A stretch of DNA of 32,415 nt from Chlorobiaceae bacterium (GCA_013334755.1 JAAXWX010000001.1:99920-132334); one strand, 5' to 3'. Counted from the stretch's first letter, positions 8,253 to 17,846 are shown. Notes: generated by a model from the letters alone, not told the origin. A program made the numbers and translations.

Positions 8253-9140
8253 TCATGCTTCCCTTTCATTCTCCTCCCTGATTTTCAGCACCTTTCCCCC
8301 CTCCCGGTTCGGATTGTCGACCTCACGAACAAGACCTTCGCTGACGAGGTCATTGATGATCTCCTGCAATCCCCATGGGCATGAACCATACTTTTCTTCA
8401 AGCTCTTCGAGAAAGAGGAATTCCGAAACGACAAGCTCCTTCAGCAGCCTTCCCCTGTACCAGCGCCTTGAACCATGGAATTTCGACTGAGTTGAGAGAG
8501 GACGAATTCCTGTTTTGCGGCTCGTGAGATGAAGTGCTCCGTAGTCCATGAGTGCATTGTGCCACTCCCTGCTGCGGCCTTCCGGAAGAAGCTGTTCTGC
8601 TGCAGCCTGTATCTTTGGCTTCGGGGTATCTTCAGGCAGGTCGAACTCGTGTATAATGATCCGGCGGATATTGGTATCGACTGCAGCAAGATCAAGATTA
8701 TCGGCAAATACCGGTATAGAGCGGCAGGTGTACTCCCCAATGCCAGGAAGCATTTTCAGCTCAAGAGGAGTTGACGGAACAATGCCGCTGAAACGCTCCT
8801 CAATCATACGGGCGCAGGTCTGGAGCCGTTGACCGCGCGAATTGTAGCCGAGTCCGCTCCAGAGCATGAGCACCTCCCTTAGCGAGGCCGAAGCAAGAGC
8901 CGCGGTATCGGGAAACTGCTCCATCCAGGCTGTGAATTTTCCAGCAACACGCTCTGCCTGTGTCTGCTGCAGCATGATCTCGCTGACCATTACAGCATAC
9001 CGGTCGGTCGTCTCCCTCCAGGGGAAACTCCTTCGGTTCAACTGGTAAAAGTCAAAAATCTTTTGACGGAAGAGTTCAACATCCCTGCTATTCAAGCTCA
9101 ATTTCATTGGGTGAACTGATAGGGGACGGGTAAAAGTCAT
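8253..9140 (-). CDS. mutY: MutY-like A/G-mismatch adenine glycosylase lacking the Fe-S cluster
   Basis: A 295-residue HhH-GPD base-excision-repair protein. It has FPWR (39-42), SEIMLQQTQ with catalytic Glu54, WSGLGYNSRGQ, the helix-hairpin-helix LPGIGEYT (131-138), and VDTNIRR with catalytic Asp155. In MutY these residues excise adenine opposite 8-oxoguanine. The cysteine set C-x6-C-x2-C-x5-C that normally follows the glycosylase domain is absent: after residue 200 the only Cys is 254. The C-terminal NUDIX-like domain is also missing, replaced by about 60 residues that look like a winged helix (around 238-290). An alternative start is ATG 9107 (MKLSLNSRD). The substrate could be A:oxoG or another mismatch (MIG-like). 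No neighbour clarifies its role. Confidence 0.8.
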   Translation of the reverse strand: MTFTRPLSVHPMKLSLNSRDVELFRQKIFDFYQLNRRSFPWRETTDRYAVMVSEIMLQQTQAERVAGKFTAWMEQFPDTAALASASLREVLMLWSGLGYNSRGQRLQTCARMIEERFSGIVPSTPLELKMLPGIGEYTCRSIPVFADNLDLAAVDTNIRRIIIHEFDLPEDTPKPKIQAAAEQLLPEGRSREWHNALMDYGALHLTSRKTGIRPLSTQSKFHGSRRWYRGRLLKELVVSEFLFLEELEEKYGSCPWGLQEIINDLVSEGLVREVDNPNREGGKVLKIREENEREA

Positions 9141-9375
9141 GAAAGGGATCTTGGCAAAAAAGAGGTTCCATAATTAATCGACCAAAACCTCCTGGAAGGC
9201 AGACTTTTCGGTTGAACAAGAAGCAACGAAGGAATGGATCGCAAATTTTCACCAAAACAGAATACTCAACGTATTGGCAAACAGATGACTGCAAACCAAA
9301 AACATTCGAGGAGATCGAAGTCATAACGACCCTGAAAACGGCTTACAAGATGAGCCGATTGGAGGCGGGAAATAT

Positions 9376-9414
9376 CTGAAAATGAAAATCCGGCTGGCCG
9401 AAGCCAGCCGGATT
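9376..9414 (-). terminator. Intrinsic terminator after rplS
   Basis: A perfect 12-bp stem, AATCCGGCTGGC (9387-9398) with GCCAGCCGGATT (9403-9414), around the tetraloop CGAA. On the minus strand it is followed by a T-rich stretch (TTTTCATTTTC, overlapping the stem end). It lies about 10 bases past the rplS stop and should end the ffh-to-rplS transcript. Confidence 0.9.
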
Positions 9415-9423
9415 GCAAAAAAC

Positions 9424-9786
9424 TCAGACCTTTTCTACAACCTTGCGTTCCTTGACCTTCAATGCAGCCTTGCCTGTACGTTTACGCAAGTAGAACAGTT
9501 TTGCCCTTCTTGCCTTGCCGTGCTTTACAACAGTGACGCTCTCGATATTGGGAGAGTTGACCGGAATAATCCTTTCAACACCGACACCATGTGATATTTT
9601 GCGTACGGTGATAGTTTTATTGCCACCAGCACCCCTGTCACTGATTACAATACCTTCGAAAGCCTGAAGTCTTTCTTTTTCGCCCTCAATAACCTTCAAC
9701 TGAATTTTGACGGTATCACCAGGGTTAATTTCCGGAAAATCTGTAACAGCCTGAGTGGCTTCAACCAACTTGATTAACTGATCCAT
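9424..9786 (-). CDS. rplS: 50S ribosomal protein L19
   Basis: A 120-residue protein with the full L19 pattern: [19 protein letters not shown], then [12 protein letters not shown], then [18 protein letters not shown], then [15 protein letters not shown]19 sits at the 30S-50S interface of the ribosome. The length equals the family norm. It is the last gene of the ffh-rpsP-rimM-trmD-rplS series (46 bases after trmD), an arrangement close to the classical rpsP-rimM-trmD-rplS operon, and is followed by a strong terminator. Confidence 0.98.
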   Translation of the reverse strand: MDQLIKLVEATQAVTDFPEINPGDTVKIQLKVIEGEKERLQAFEGIVISDRGAGGNKTITVRKISHGVGVERIIPVNSPNIESVTVVKHGKARRAKLFYLRKRTGKAALKVKERKVVEKV

Positions 9787-9832
9787 GACAACAATACTAT
9801 TTACGTTATTTTTTCTTTAACCCTAAAAACTA

Positions 9833-10516
9833 TTAACCCAGAAGATCGGGCCGACGTTCGCGTGTTCGCTGAAGAGCGTTTTCGCTACGCCACTGCTCGA
9901 TATTGCTGTGATGACCTTTCAACAGCACTTCTGGTACCTTCATGCCTCTGAATTCTGCAGGACGAGTGTAATAGGAACAATCAAGGAGCCCAGTCTGAAA
10001 AGAATCAGTCAAAGCCGACTCACTGTCACCGAGAACACCAGGTATAACCCTCACAAGCGCATCCATAAAAAAAAGCGCAGGTATCTCACCTCCTGAAACC
10101 ACAACATCACCTATGGATATCTCCATGGTAATCAAATTCTGTCGGATTCTTTCATCAATTGCTTTATAATGACCGCAAAGAATAATAAGGTTTTGCATCC
10201 TTGAAAATCTGTTCGCCATTGACTGCACAAACAACTCTCCATCCGGCGAAAGAAAAATGACTTCATCATATGTTCTCTCTGCCTGAAGCTCTTCAATACA
10301 GGCAAAAACCGGTTCCGGACGAAGTACCATTCCGGCACCACCACCAAAAGGTGAATCATCGATCTGTTTGTACCTGCCCAGTCCATAATCATGCAGGTTA
10401 TGAATATGAATTTCCGCGTGATTTTTTCTGCGTGCAATGCTTAATAATCCATTATCAAGCGGCGAATCAAAAAAACCAGGAATGACGGAAATCACATCAA
10501 TCCTTATGGCATTCAT
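9833..10516 (-). CDS. trmD: tRNA (guanine37-N1)-methyltransferase
   Basis: A 227-residue SPOUT methyltransferase that uses S-adenosylmethionine to form m1G37 next to the anticodon of tRNAs, preventing frameshifting. Recognisable elements are [17 protein letters not shown] at the N-terminus, [34 protein letters not shown], and the knot segment [20 protein letters not shown] followed by IPGVLG. The C-terminal domain ends with [15 protein letters not shown]. The length is at the short end of the usual range, but all core motifs are present. It is located between rimM (41 bases) and rplS (46 bases) in the ribosomal operon. Confidence 0.98.
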   Translation of the reverse strand: MNAIRIDVISVIPGFFDSPLDNGLLSIARRKNHAEIHIHNLHDYGLGRYKQIDDSPFGGGAGMVLRPEPVFACIEELQAERTYDEVIFLSPDGELFVQSMANRFSRMQNLIILCGHYKAIDERIRQNLITMEISIGDVVVSGGEIPALFFMDALVRVIPGVLGDSESALTDSFQTGLLDCSYYTRPAEFRGMKVPEVLLKGHHSNIEQWRSENALQRTRERRPDLLG

Positions 10517-10557
10517 GAGCTGAAAAAAGTTTCAAAAGAGTTAACAGATACAACCAT

Positions 10558-11061
10558 TCACATAAACTCGTCAAATCGTGGTATAACCATATACTGTTCA
10601 CAAAGATTGAACTCTGTAACAAACTCATCGATAGCCGGGATCAGAATCTTTCGCTCACCGACTTGAACTTCATAGACGTCATGCGCCGGCATGTTTAAAA
10701 CATTGCTTATGACTCCAACTTCACGGCGACCGCAGTCCATAACCTTCATACCTATGATCTCATGAAGATAGGCACGATTATCCGGTTGAGGCCAGAGCTG
10801 ATCTTCCGAAATAAACAATTTGCAGCCAGCAAGTGCATCAGCTTTTTCCATGCTGTCAATTCCTTCAAAGAACAACCATGCAAACCCTCCGGAAAGAGCG
10901 GCTTTTTTTACCGTTAGCCGCTCAACCGAATCAATGGACTTTCCCGCATAATACTCTTTGCGGGAAAGAAAACTTTCCGGGAAGTCGGTAACCGGCTCCA
11001 CTTTCACCTCACCCTTCAGCCCTTTTGACTTGAGAATGATACCTGTCAGATAGAGCTCCAT
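10558..11061 (-). CDS. rimM: 16S rRNA processing protein RimM
   Basis: A 167-residue ribosome maturation factor. The N-terminal RimM barrel starts LTGIILKSKGLKGEVKVEP (close to the family's 'G.I...hGl.GevkV.p'). The C-terminal PRC-barrel part includes YLHEIIGMKVMD, GVISNVLNMPAHDVYEVQ, and the ending KILIPAIDEFVTEFNL. RimM assists assembly of the 30S head and binds S19. The size matches the family. It lies 26 bases after rpsP and before trmD, as in many bacteria. Confidence 0.97.
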   Translation of the reverse strand: MELYLTGIILKSKGLKGEVKVEPVTDFPESFLSRKEYYAGKSIDSVERLTVKKAALSGGFAWLFFEGIDSMEKADALAGCKLFISEDQLWPQPDNRAYLHEIIGMKVMDCGRREVGVISNVLNMPAHDVYEVQVGERKILIPAIDEFVTEFNLCEQYMVIPRFDEFM

Positions 11062-11087
11062 TCTAACCTCAGCATGAAAGAGGGTTA

Positions 11088-11498
11088 TTAAGCCTCTCCA
11101 CCTGTAGCGGCCTTGGCTTCTGCCTCTTTTTTGGCACTACGGCGATGGGACTTAAGTGCAAGCCTTTTTTGACGTCTTGCAGTCTGATGCTCCTGCCACT
11201 TTTCCATTTCGGCTGAAATTTCTGCCTCACTGCGGCCCATGCTTTTCAGCCTGAGTTCATAAAGCAATCCTGTCGTACGTATAAGGCTGTTCACTGTTGC
11301 CGTTGGCTGTGCGCCAGTCTGCATCCAGTAAACAATACGATCTTTTTTAATGGTAACAGCATGCGGCTTCGCAGTTGGCTGATAAGTGCCAACTACTTCA
11401 AGAAATTTGCCGTCCCTTGGCGAGCGCGCATCGGCCACGACAATCTGGTATACCGGCAATTTTTTTCTTCCTGCTCTTTTCAGTCTGATCTTTACCAA
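11088..11498 (-). CDS. rpsP: 30S ribosomal protein S16 with C-terminal extension
   Basis: A 136-residue protein. The N-terminal 80 residues are canonical S16: [20 protein letters not shown], then [18 protein letters not shown], then [13 protein letters not shown]. The start codon is TTG at 11498-11496: the family begins exactly at MVKIRL and no ATG or GTG is available there. The C-terminal 50 residues form a charged Lys/Ala/Glu-rich extension beyond the roughly 80-90 residue core, as in some other bacterial S16 proteins. S16 binds the 5' domain of 16S rRNA early in assembly. It lies 48 bases after ffh. Confidence 0.97.
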   Translation of the reverse strand: MVKIRLKRAGRKKLPVYQIVVADARSPRDGKFLEVVGTYQPTAKPHAVTIKKDRIVYWMQTGAQPTATVNSLIRTTGLLYELRLKSMGRSEAEISAEMEKWQEHQTARRQKRLALKSHRRSAKKEAEAKAATGGEA

Positions 11499-11546
11499 GG
11501 CTAAAATATTTTAGTTAATGTTTACTGTAAACAGTGAATATGTAAT

Positions 11547-12896
11547 CTATCGTTTTAAAAATTTGTCAAGTGCCAAATTCTGTGAAGTGATTTTCCTGCC
11601 GGACTGCGACAATTTTGATACAGAACGCATCATCTTCTTCATCTCTCCAAATTGCTTCAGCAACAGGTTAACCTCCTGAACCTTCGTGCCGCTCCCCATC
11701 GCAATACGCTGCCTACGGCTTCCATTGATTATTTCGGGAGTCATTTTTTCCTGCTTTGTCATGGAATTAATCATGGCTTCGATAGGCTTAAAGTCAAGAT
11801 TTTCAAGATCCTGCTTCGGTACCATCTTGTTCAGTCCCGGCACCATTTCTATCAATCCCTGAATTGAACCCATTTTCTTGAGTTGCTGCAACTGATCAAA
11901 AAAGTCATTGAGATCAAACTCATTCTTCATCAACTTTTTCTGCATCTCAAGACTTTTCTCAAGATCCAGATTCTCCTGGGCTTTTTCAACAAAACTTACT
12001 ATATCGCCCATTCCAAGAATTCTCTGGGCCATACGATCGGGATAAAAAAGATCAAGGTCATCAACCTTTTCTCCGATACTGATAAATTTAATCGGCTTCT
12101 CGACAACCTGACGTATGGAAAGAGCGGCACCACCTCTTGAATCACCATCAAGCTTGGTAAGCACAACGCCGTCAAAATCAAGTTGATCATTAAATGCCTT
12201 TGCAGTATTGACAGCTTCCTGTCCCATCATGGAATCAACAACAAAAAGAAGCTCGTCAGGCTTGAGAGCATTCTTCAACGCTTCTGCCTCCGCCATCATG
12301 AGATGATCAATCTGCAACCGTCCGGCAGTATCAATTATAACAACATCTTTCGCTGAAGACCTTGCTGCCTCCAACCCCTGGAGGGCGGCTTTCATGGCAT
12401 CCTGCTCATCAATGGCAAAAACAGGAACATCAACCTGCTCACCAAGAACCTTAAGCTGTTCAACAGCCGCCGGGCGGTAGACATCTGCAGCAACGAGCAT
12501 CGGCTGTTTCCCGCTTTTTTTCAGGCGTAACGCAAGTTTGGCGCAAAAAGTGGTTTTTCCTGAACCTTGCAGACCAGCAACCATTATGATTGCTGGAAGT
12601 TTTTTCGGTGAAAGATTCAGCGGCTTCTGTTCGCCACCCATCAGCTCGGTCAGTTCATCATAAACGATTTTAACAATCATTTGTGCAGGCGAGACGCTTT
12701 TGATGACCTGTTCGCCAAGGGATTTTGCCCGTATATCTTCAATTAATTTCTTCGCTACCTTGTAGTTGACATCCGCACCAAGAAGAGCTCTCTTGATATC
12801 GCGCATGGCAAGACCAATATTTACCTCATTAATGGTTGCCTGACCGGCAAGCTTTTTAAAGGTAACCTCTAATTTATCACTTAAACTATCAAACAT
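11547..12896 (-). CDS. ffh: Signal recognition particle protein Ffh (SRP54)
   Basis: A 449-residue GTPase that binds 4.5S RNA and signal sequences of nascent membrane and exported proteins and docks with FtsY. It has the N domain (1-90), the G domain with GLQGSGKTT (108-116), DTAGR near 190 and [10 protein letters not shown] near 248-257, and the methionine-rich M domain (about 320-449), with [12 protein letters not shown] as the RNA-binding helix region. Length is typical. It is the first gene of the series leading to rplS, and the promoter is probably in the 160-base gap to the divergent heptose kinase gene. Confidence 0.98.
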   Translation of the reverse strand: MFDSLSDKLEVTFKKLAGQATINEVNIGLAMRDIKRALLGADVNYKVAKKLIEDIRAKSLGEQVIKSVSPAQMIVKIVYDELTELMGGEQKPLNLSPKKLPAIIMVAGLQGSGKTTFCAKLALRLKKSGKQPMLVAADVYRPAAVEQLKVLGEQVDVPVFAIDEQDAMKAALQGLEAARSSAKDVVIIDTAGRLQIDHLMMAEAEALKNALKPDELLFVVDSMMGQEAVNTAKAFNDQLDFDGVVLTKLDGDSRGGAALSIRQVVEKPIKFISIGEKVDDLDLFYPDRMAQRILGMGDIVSFVEKAQENLDLEKSLEMQKKLMKNEFDLNDFFDQLQQLKKMGSIQGLIEMVPGLNKMVPKQDLENLDFKPIEAMINSMTKQEKMTPEIINGSRRQRIAMGSGTKVQEVNLLLKQFGEMKKMMRSVSKLSQSGRKITSQNLALDKFLKR

Positions 12897-12940
12897 TGGA
12901 TTCTGCTTTTTCAGATAAAGCTTAAAAATGCTTAGCTTTA

Positions 12941-12946
12941 ATTATA
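12941..12946 (-). promoter_or_regulatory. Possible -10 element upstream of ffh
   Basis: On the minus strand TATAAT (12946-12941) lies 45 bases upstream of the ffh ATG. No good -35 hexamer is visible 16-18 bases further up (TTTATT at best), so this is only a candidate start region for the ffh-rpsP-rimM-trmD-rplS transcript. Confidence 0.35.
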
Positions 12947-13058
12947 ACAAAAAATAGCTAAAAATAAAATGATACAATAACATCTTCATTGGTGGCCAAG
13001 GATTTTGTTTCAATTTTTTTATTTAACATCAACAGAACACACCTCGAAACAAGACGTT

Positions 13059-14045
13059 ATGACAAAAGGATCGATCCTGAACATCCTGAACTCTTTTCAC
13101 AGCAAACGAATTGCTGTTATCGGTGACATCATGCTGGACAAATATATTTTCGGCCATGTTTCACGCATTTCGCCGGAATATCCTGTACCCGTTGTTGACG
13201 TCACCCACGAAGACCTCCGGCTTGGAGGCGCTGCAAATGTTGCATTAAACACCCTTTCACTTGGAGCTGAAACCTTTTTGATCGGCATTACAGGGGCGGA
13301 TGACAACAGGAAGATACTCCTTGAGCTGTTTCGAAATCGCGGACTTGCAACTGAAGGAATGATCTGCGATCCCTCAAGGCCAACAACATGCAAAACAAGA
13401 ATTCTTTCGCAAAATCATCATATAACAAGGGTAGATTTCGAAAGCAGAAAAGAGATAGATTCGAAAATTGAGCAAATGGTATTTGACTCTTTTGAAGCTT
13501 TGCTTGACTCGATAGATGCCGTCGTGCTGGAAGACTACAACAAGGGACTTCTCAGCACTCAACTCATTCAAAAGATTATAACGTCTGCAAAAAAACATAA
13601 CATTCCGGTACTTGTTGACCCCAAACTTCAGAATTTCTTTGCCTACAAAGGATGCTCGGTTTTTAAGCCAAACCTTTCCGAAATAGCTGCGTCGCTTGGA
13701 ATCGTAATCCACAACAACGACAATGAGGTTGAACATGCTTGCCAATTGCTTCAGGAAAAGCTCCAGGCTGACACCATTATCGTAACAAGAAGCGATAAAG
13801 GTATGACCATTTATAACGGATCATTTACTCATATTGAAGCAACATCGCTGGAGGTTGCCGATGTTTCAGGAGCTGGAGATACTGTAATCGGTATTCTGGC
13901 ACTCGGCGCCGCTGCAGGTATTGATATCGTAACTAATGCAACTATAGCTAATCTTGCCGCAGGGACAGTCTGCCAGGAAGTTGGCGCGGTTCCCGTCAGG
14001 CCGGACAAACTGCTTAAGGCTTGTCAGGAATATCTTCAATTATAG
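13059..14045 (+). CDS. rfaE1: D-glycero-beta-D-manno-heptose-7-phosphate kinase
   Basis: A 328-residue PfkB/ribokinase-family kinase matching the N-terminal domain of HldE (HldA/RfaE1). Motifs are [19 protein letters not shown] near the N-terminus, [29 protein letters not shown] and the catalytic loop [11 protein letters not shown]. It phosphorylates heptose-7-phosphate at C1 on the way to ADP-heptose for LPS inner core. The HldE cytidylyltransferase-like second domain is absent, so a separate hldC/rfaE2 gene is expected elsewhere. The start at ATG 13059 (MTKGSILN) fits the family better than ATG 13005, which would add 18 residues. Its last 32 bases overlap the 3' end of the convergent START-domain gene. 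Confidence 0.92.
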   Translation: MTKGSILNILNSFHSKRIAVIGDIMLDKYIFGHVSRISPEYPVPVVDVTHEDLRLGGAANVALNTLSLGAETFLIGITGADDNRKILLELFRNRGLATEGMICDPSRPTTCKTRILSQNHHITRVDFESRKEIDSKIEQMVFDSFEALLDSIDAVVLEDYNKGLLSTQLIQKIITSAKKHNIPVLVDPKLQNFFAYKGCSVFKPNLSEIAASLGIVIHNNDNEVEHACQLLQEKLQADTIIVTRSDKGMTIYNGSFTHIEATSLEVADVSGAGDTVIGILALGAAAGIDIVTNATIANLAAGTVCQEVGAVPVRPDKLLKACQEYLQL

Positions 14046-14652
14046 AGAGATGTTGCTCTATCTCCACTGGATAAGGAGGATTATATGACCTGTCCATCAT
14101 GAGAGTTCTCATATTGTTCAATGAATAAAAAGGCACCTCGAACATACCGGCATTGCTGACAGGAGCAGGCACATCTTTTCCTGGATCAACATGCATCACA
14201 AATGTCGTATGCACGGTTCCATGGCCTGTCGGAGTAAAAACCCACATCCCCGTCGAGTGGCGGACCCTGTGATATTTCGGATTGTCCGGAAGATAATCCG
14301 GTTCACCCTTCATTGTAACACCTACCGCGTTCTCTCCTGCCGATACAAGCCCGGTACGCATAATCACCTCTCGTTTTTGCAGGGGCCAGGGAGTATTGAT
14401 GATCTGGCGCACGACATATTCCACACCATCAGTTTTTTCAAGAATTTCCATAGCGGAAAGCTGATGAACCCATCGATTATAGTTGCCCATATCATGAAAA
14501 AGGCTGATCAGTTTTTTCAATGAAACCGGCATCTCTGTTTCTCCCTTAAAGCTGTGGATATCTGAACCGCTAACCTTGGAGGAAAATATCTTGATCCCTT
14601 TATGTTCAACTCGAAAAGCCCATTCCCCATGAAGAATTAACGCGATATCCAT
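14014..14652 (-). CDS. START-domain (SRPBCC) lipid-binding-like protein, copy A
   Basis: A 212-residue protein with the START/SRPBCC helix-grip pattern: a mid-protein [14 protein letters not shown], then [17 protein letters not shown], then [15 protein letters not shown], then [12 protein letters not shown], and a C-terminal helix with [14 protein letters not shown] domains enclose a hydrophobic ligand such as a lipid, but no bacterial ligand is assigned here. No signal peptide is evident. ATG 14652 is chosen because the frame further upstream opens only with TTG. It follows its paralogue by 51 bases, probably in one transcript, and its stop lies inside the convergent heptose kinase gene. Confidence 0.75.
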   Translation of the reverse strand: MDIALILHGEWAFRVEHKGIKIFSSKVSGSDIHSFKGETEMPVSLKKLISLFHDMGNYNRWVHQLSAMEILEKTDGVEYVVRQIINTPWPLQKREVIMRTGLVSAGENAVGVTMKGEPDYLPDNPKYHRVRHSTGMWVFTPTGHGTVHTTFVMHVDPGKDVPAPVSNAGMFEVPFYSLNNMRTLMMDRSYNPPYPVEIEQHLSIIEDIPDKP

Positions 14653-14703
14653 ACCGTTTCTATTTGTATAATGAATGAGGGAGTACAAGAAAACCCCGAT
14701 AAA

Positions 14704-15360
14704 TCACTCTGTTATAAACTTTTCATAATGCTGGATCACATCTTTGGATGATTTTTTAAACGGGGCATCAACCGGAGTCATATACTTTTCTTTCTTGACC
14801 ATTTCCCGCAAATTGATCATGGTATGATAGGGTGTATCAATAACAGCAATATTTGCAAGCCAGGAGGGAATCTCTCCCCCGGGTTCGATGTGAAGGCGAA
14901 AAACAACCCTGCACTGGTTCTCTGAAAGAGGAATTATGTTCCACGCACCTTCAAGCTCAGGAACACGAACATAATTGTCGTTTATTGGAAGATAGTCAGC
15001 AACACAATCAAGTTTGATAAAAACTTCCGAAGTTTCAGGGTCCATATACCCCTGTGATCGGGTTATGATTTCTCGGTCAGAAACAGGCCAGGGAGCACTG
15101 ACAAGCTGATAAACAATCCTTCCTTCATCTTCCGACAATTCTTTCAGCAACCGCATTTCTTTTGTCTTCCATACCCATTCAGTAGCAACATCAATATCAT
15201 ACAAAAGGCTTAAAACCGCATGCTGAGGAGCATCAATTGTTGCAACAGCCACGAATGAAAGAAAATCAGAAGTAGGAACAGGACAGGTAAATATTTTCAA
15301 CCAGTCATTGTTAAGCCGTAAGGTACAGGAAGCATTATTGATTTTTTGAAGTAACGACAT
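14704..15360 (-). CDS. START-domain (SRPBCC) lipid-binding-like protein, copy B
   Basis: A 218-residue paralogue of the next gene downstream. Matching blocks are [15 protein letters not shown], then [16 protein letters not shown], then [14 protein letters not shown], then [14 protein letters not shown], which align in the same order with copy A. The two are a tandem duplication that has diverged widely. The fold implies a hydrophobic ligand pocket. There is no signal peptide or membrane segment, so a cytoplasmic location is likely. It starts 56 bases after the C-terminal processing protease gene ends, on the same strand, and may be co-transcribed with it. Confidence 0.75.
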   Translation of the reverse strand: MSLLQKINNASCTLRLNNDWLKIFTCPVPTSDFLSFVAVATIDAPQHAVLSLLYDIDVATEWVWKTKEMRLLKELSEDEGRIVYQLVSAPWPVSDREIITRSQGYMDPETSEVFIKLDCVADYLPINDNYVRVPELEGAWNIIPLSENQCRVVFRLHIEPGGEIPSWLANIAVIDTPYHTMINLREMVKKEKYMTPVDAPFKKSSKDVIQHYEKFITE

Positions 15361-15416
15361 AGTAACAAAGTATTAAGAATTAAAAAAACATACAATTTAT
15401 ACCTTTCGGCTGGCTT

Positions 15417-17069
15417 TCACGGGTGACTGACTGGTACTGTTGCAGCTATATTGAAAACCGGATCAGCAGACCGCACCAAGAACATGATCTGACCTTCAGC
15501 TCCAAAAAGCTGATGAGCGATTTTCGATTTCACAGCATCTGCAATGTGTTTTCTGTCCTGAATAAATCCGACCCGATTAAAAATTATTTTTTTCATCTTG
15601 CAGGCTTTTATGACAAGAGCCTCAAAATTGCTCTCTTCTGAATAATCAACAATAAATTGATCAAGAGAGGCTCGATAACCTTGAGCAAGACTGCGGGGAT
15701 TATCGAGAACTTTCCGAGCCATGTCATCTAAAGAACCAGACTGGTAAAGTTCCTGATAAAAATCAGTATAGGCTTTTCCGGTTACCCAATAATCGGGTAT
15801 AACCCCTCCTGCATCCCGCAATGCGGTCAACTTGCCCGTCGCTTTTATCTTTCCTCTTTGAATTGACGACACCAGTACTGGCAGAGAACTGGTTTTATAC
15901 ACCGTGACATCACTGTTTTTTAAGTACAACAAACTGTCTGAGTGTGCAAAGAGTTTCTGGGGAAGAATGTTTGTCATCGCATCCTGATAATAACGTTCGC
16001 GTCCTGCAACACCTTTCCGATAGACACGCTGTATCTGACGACCTGATGGTGTATAATATCTTGACACTGTCAGCCGCAGAGCCGAGCCGTCAGCAAACGG
16101 AAGCTGTCGCTGCACCAACCCTTTACCGAAAGAAAGCTCACCGACTATGACTGCTCTTTTGTTGTCCTGAAGCGCTCCAGCAAGAATTTCTGATGCCGAA
16201 GCGCTTCCTTTGTCGACAAGTACAATCAGATCACCTTTTTCATAACCATCGCCCGACTTTGCTACATAACGTTCCATCACACCCGTATTACGGCCTTTTG
16301 TATAAACGATCAACTGATCTTTTGCCAAGAATTCATCAGCGACTTCTACTGCCTGTTCAAGAAAACCCCCCGGATTTCCTCGCAGATCTATTACCAGGCG
16401 CAACATCCCCTGCTTTTTCAACTGTGCTAACGATAGCCGAAACTCATCAGCAGTCGTGGCGATGAAACGACTTATTCGAATATATCCCACACGATGATCA
16501 AGCATAAATGCAGCATCAATACTGGAGGTAGATATTTTCCCCCTTGCAACGAGAAAGTCAAAAATCTTGCCACTTACAGGACGAAGTACTTTCAAGCGAA
16601 CGGTTGTCCCTCGAGTTCCTCTGAGTTTTCTAAGCACTTCCTGGGGTGAAATACCGATTGCCGAAACAGAGTCAATCGCGATGATACGATCTCCTGCAGT
16701 TATACCGGCAGATGCACTTGGTCCACCTGAAAGGGGGGTGACAACAAGCAGAGTGTCATTGATAACATCAAACTCTATTCCAATACCATCAAAATTGCCG
16801 TCGAACTCCGCCTGGGAATAGGATACTTTTTCCGGTTCAAGATAAACAGTGTGAGGGTCCAGAAATTCAGCCATTCCCTGAATACCTGCACTCGCAAGAC
16901 TGTCACCATTAACCTCATCAACATAGAACTCCTTCATCAAGCCATAGGCTTCAAGCATTTTTTTCTGCCTTTCAAATCGACTATCTCCACCTCTATTCAG
17001 CCTTGTGCCAAGAAAAATGCCAAAAGCCAGCACGATAAGCATCATGACTGTTATCAATATACGAGACAT
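15417..17069 (-). CDS. ctpA: C-terminal processing peptidase, S41 family
   Basis: A 550-residue protease with an N-terminal membrane anchor or signal segment (residues 3-22), placing the catalytic part outside the cytoplasm. A PDZ domain covers about 85-165. The S41 catalytic domain contains LRGNPGGFLEQAVEVADEF (229-247), GSASASEI (288-295, with the nucleophile Ser at about 291) and SFGKGLVQ with the general-base Lys316. These proteases cleave selected envelope proteins near their C-termini. After the protease domain there is a long C-terminal region (about 370-550) without recognised motifs, making the protein longer than minimal CtpA/CtpB. A candidate promoter region would lie in the AT-rich stretch upstream. 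It is probably the first gene of a unit with the two START proteins. Confidence 0.93.
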   Translation of the reverse strand: MSRILITVMMLIVLAFGIFLGTRLNRGGDSRFERQKKMLEAYGLMKEFYVDEVNGDSLASAGIQGMAEFLDPHTVYLEPEKVSYSQAEFDGNFDGIGIEFDVINDTLLVVTPLSGGPSASAGITAGDRIIAIDSVSAIGISPQEVLRKLRGTRGTTVRLKVLRPVSGKIFDFLVARGKISTSSIDAAFMLDHRVGYIRISRFIATTADEFRLSLAQLKKQGMLRLVIDLRGNPGGFLEQAVEVADEFLAKDQLIVYTKGRNTGVMERYVAKSGDGYEKGDLIVLVDKGSASASEILAGALQDNKRAVIVGELSFGKGLVQRQLPFADGSALRLTVSRYYTPSGRQIQRVYRKGVAGRERYYQDAMTNILPQKLFAHSDSLLYLKNSDVTVYKTSSLPVLVSSIQRGKIKATGKLTALRDAGGVIPDYWVTGKAYTDFYQELYQSGSLDDMARKVLDNPRSLAQGYRASLDQFIVDYSEESNFEALVIKACKMKKIIFNRVGFIQDRKHIADAVKSKIAHQLFGAEGQIMFLVRSADPVFNIAATVPVSHP

Positions 17070-17846
17070 ACGGGATTGGTTAATTACCAGTGAGAACGAG
17101 TGCGATTGCTGCCTGAATTACAGTTTACCGATCACAAATCAAAATCACAAAAAATCATTGCGTAATCAACAAACCACTGCTCACATAACTCACTCAGTGC
17201 ACACAACACAGATTGTACACATCGCGAATAAAGAACAAAACAACAGCAACAATAAAAACATAAAAAATCAAAACAAATTAAGATGTATCAACAATTTTTA
17301 CAATGCGATATTATAAAATCAAAATAAATAATAACCAAAATAACATCACATAAAACCCAAAATAAAGACTTCCGAACAGTACCGCAACTCTCAATAAAAA
17401 CAAAATGATTACCAATAAACCACCTAATTTTCAAATCAAACAAAACATTGATAAAAATAAATTAATCATCATACCTTACTTAAAATTAAACAAAATAAAA
17501 ATCAATAAAATAATTTAAACTTAAATTTATATAAAATAATCTATGTTCTTATATTTGAACAAATTAACACTATTTGATCAAAGTTTTATTTAATATATTT
17601 TAAAACAGTTTACAACCAATTAATAAAAAATTATTATTCAAATCAATATTAATATTATCATGATTATTTTTGATTTTCTTACTATTTATCATTTGATTTT
17701 AACTGTATAAATACGACTGTTGCGCCGATAAGTTAGGCTTATAACATCAAGTATTTATATAATTTAATTAATTTATAACCTGTAAGAGCTATCCATATAT
17801 CACAATTTTATAATAATTTTGATAAGGATAGCGATGAGAGGAATCC
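17070..17846. other. 777-base AT-rich non-coding region with strong strand skew
   Basis: No plausible gene is seen on either strand. A hand count of 17221-17520 gives A 168, T 66, C 52, G 14: 22% G+C, with A 2.5 times T and C 3.7 times G on the plus strand. From about 17580 the A/T imbalance fades, but the DNA stays AT-rich up to the ridA stop. No DnaA boxes, iterons, tRNA or clear terminator were recognised. The right part includes runs such as TTTAATTAATTTATAA. The region separates ctpA from ridA, both on the minus strand. Confidence 0.85.

Noticed and set aside
9088-9324. Minus-strand 78-codon frame overlapping the mutY-like start
   Set aside because: Overlaps the N-terminus of a recognised gene and has no protein-like motif.
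9143-9379. 78-codon plus-strand open frame between the mutY-like gene and rplS
   Set aside because: No start codon near its beginning. A frame of this length can arise by chance, and it runs up to the rplS terminator. The 283-base gap otherwise holds only that terminator.
17005-17316. Plus-strand 103-codon frame at the edge of the AT-rich region
   Set aside because: Begins antisense to ctpA, and its Asn/Lys/Ile-rich tail reflects base composition.
17125-17846. Replication origin
   Set aside because: Very AT-rich, but no DnaA boxes, iterons or origin-linked genes (dnaA, dnaN, parAB) were seen.
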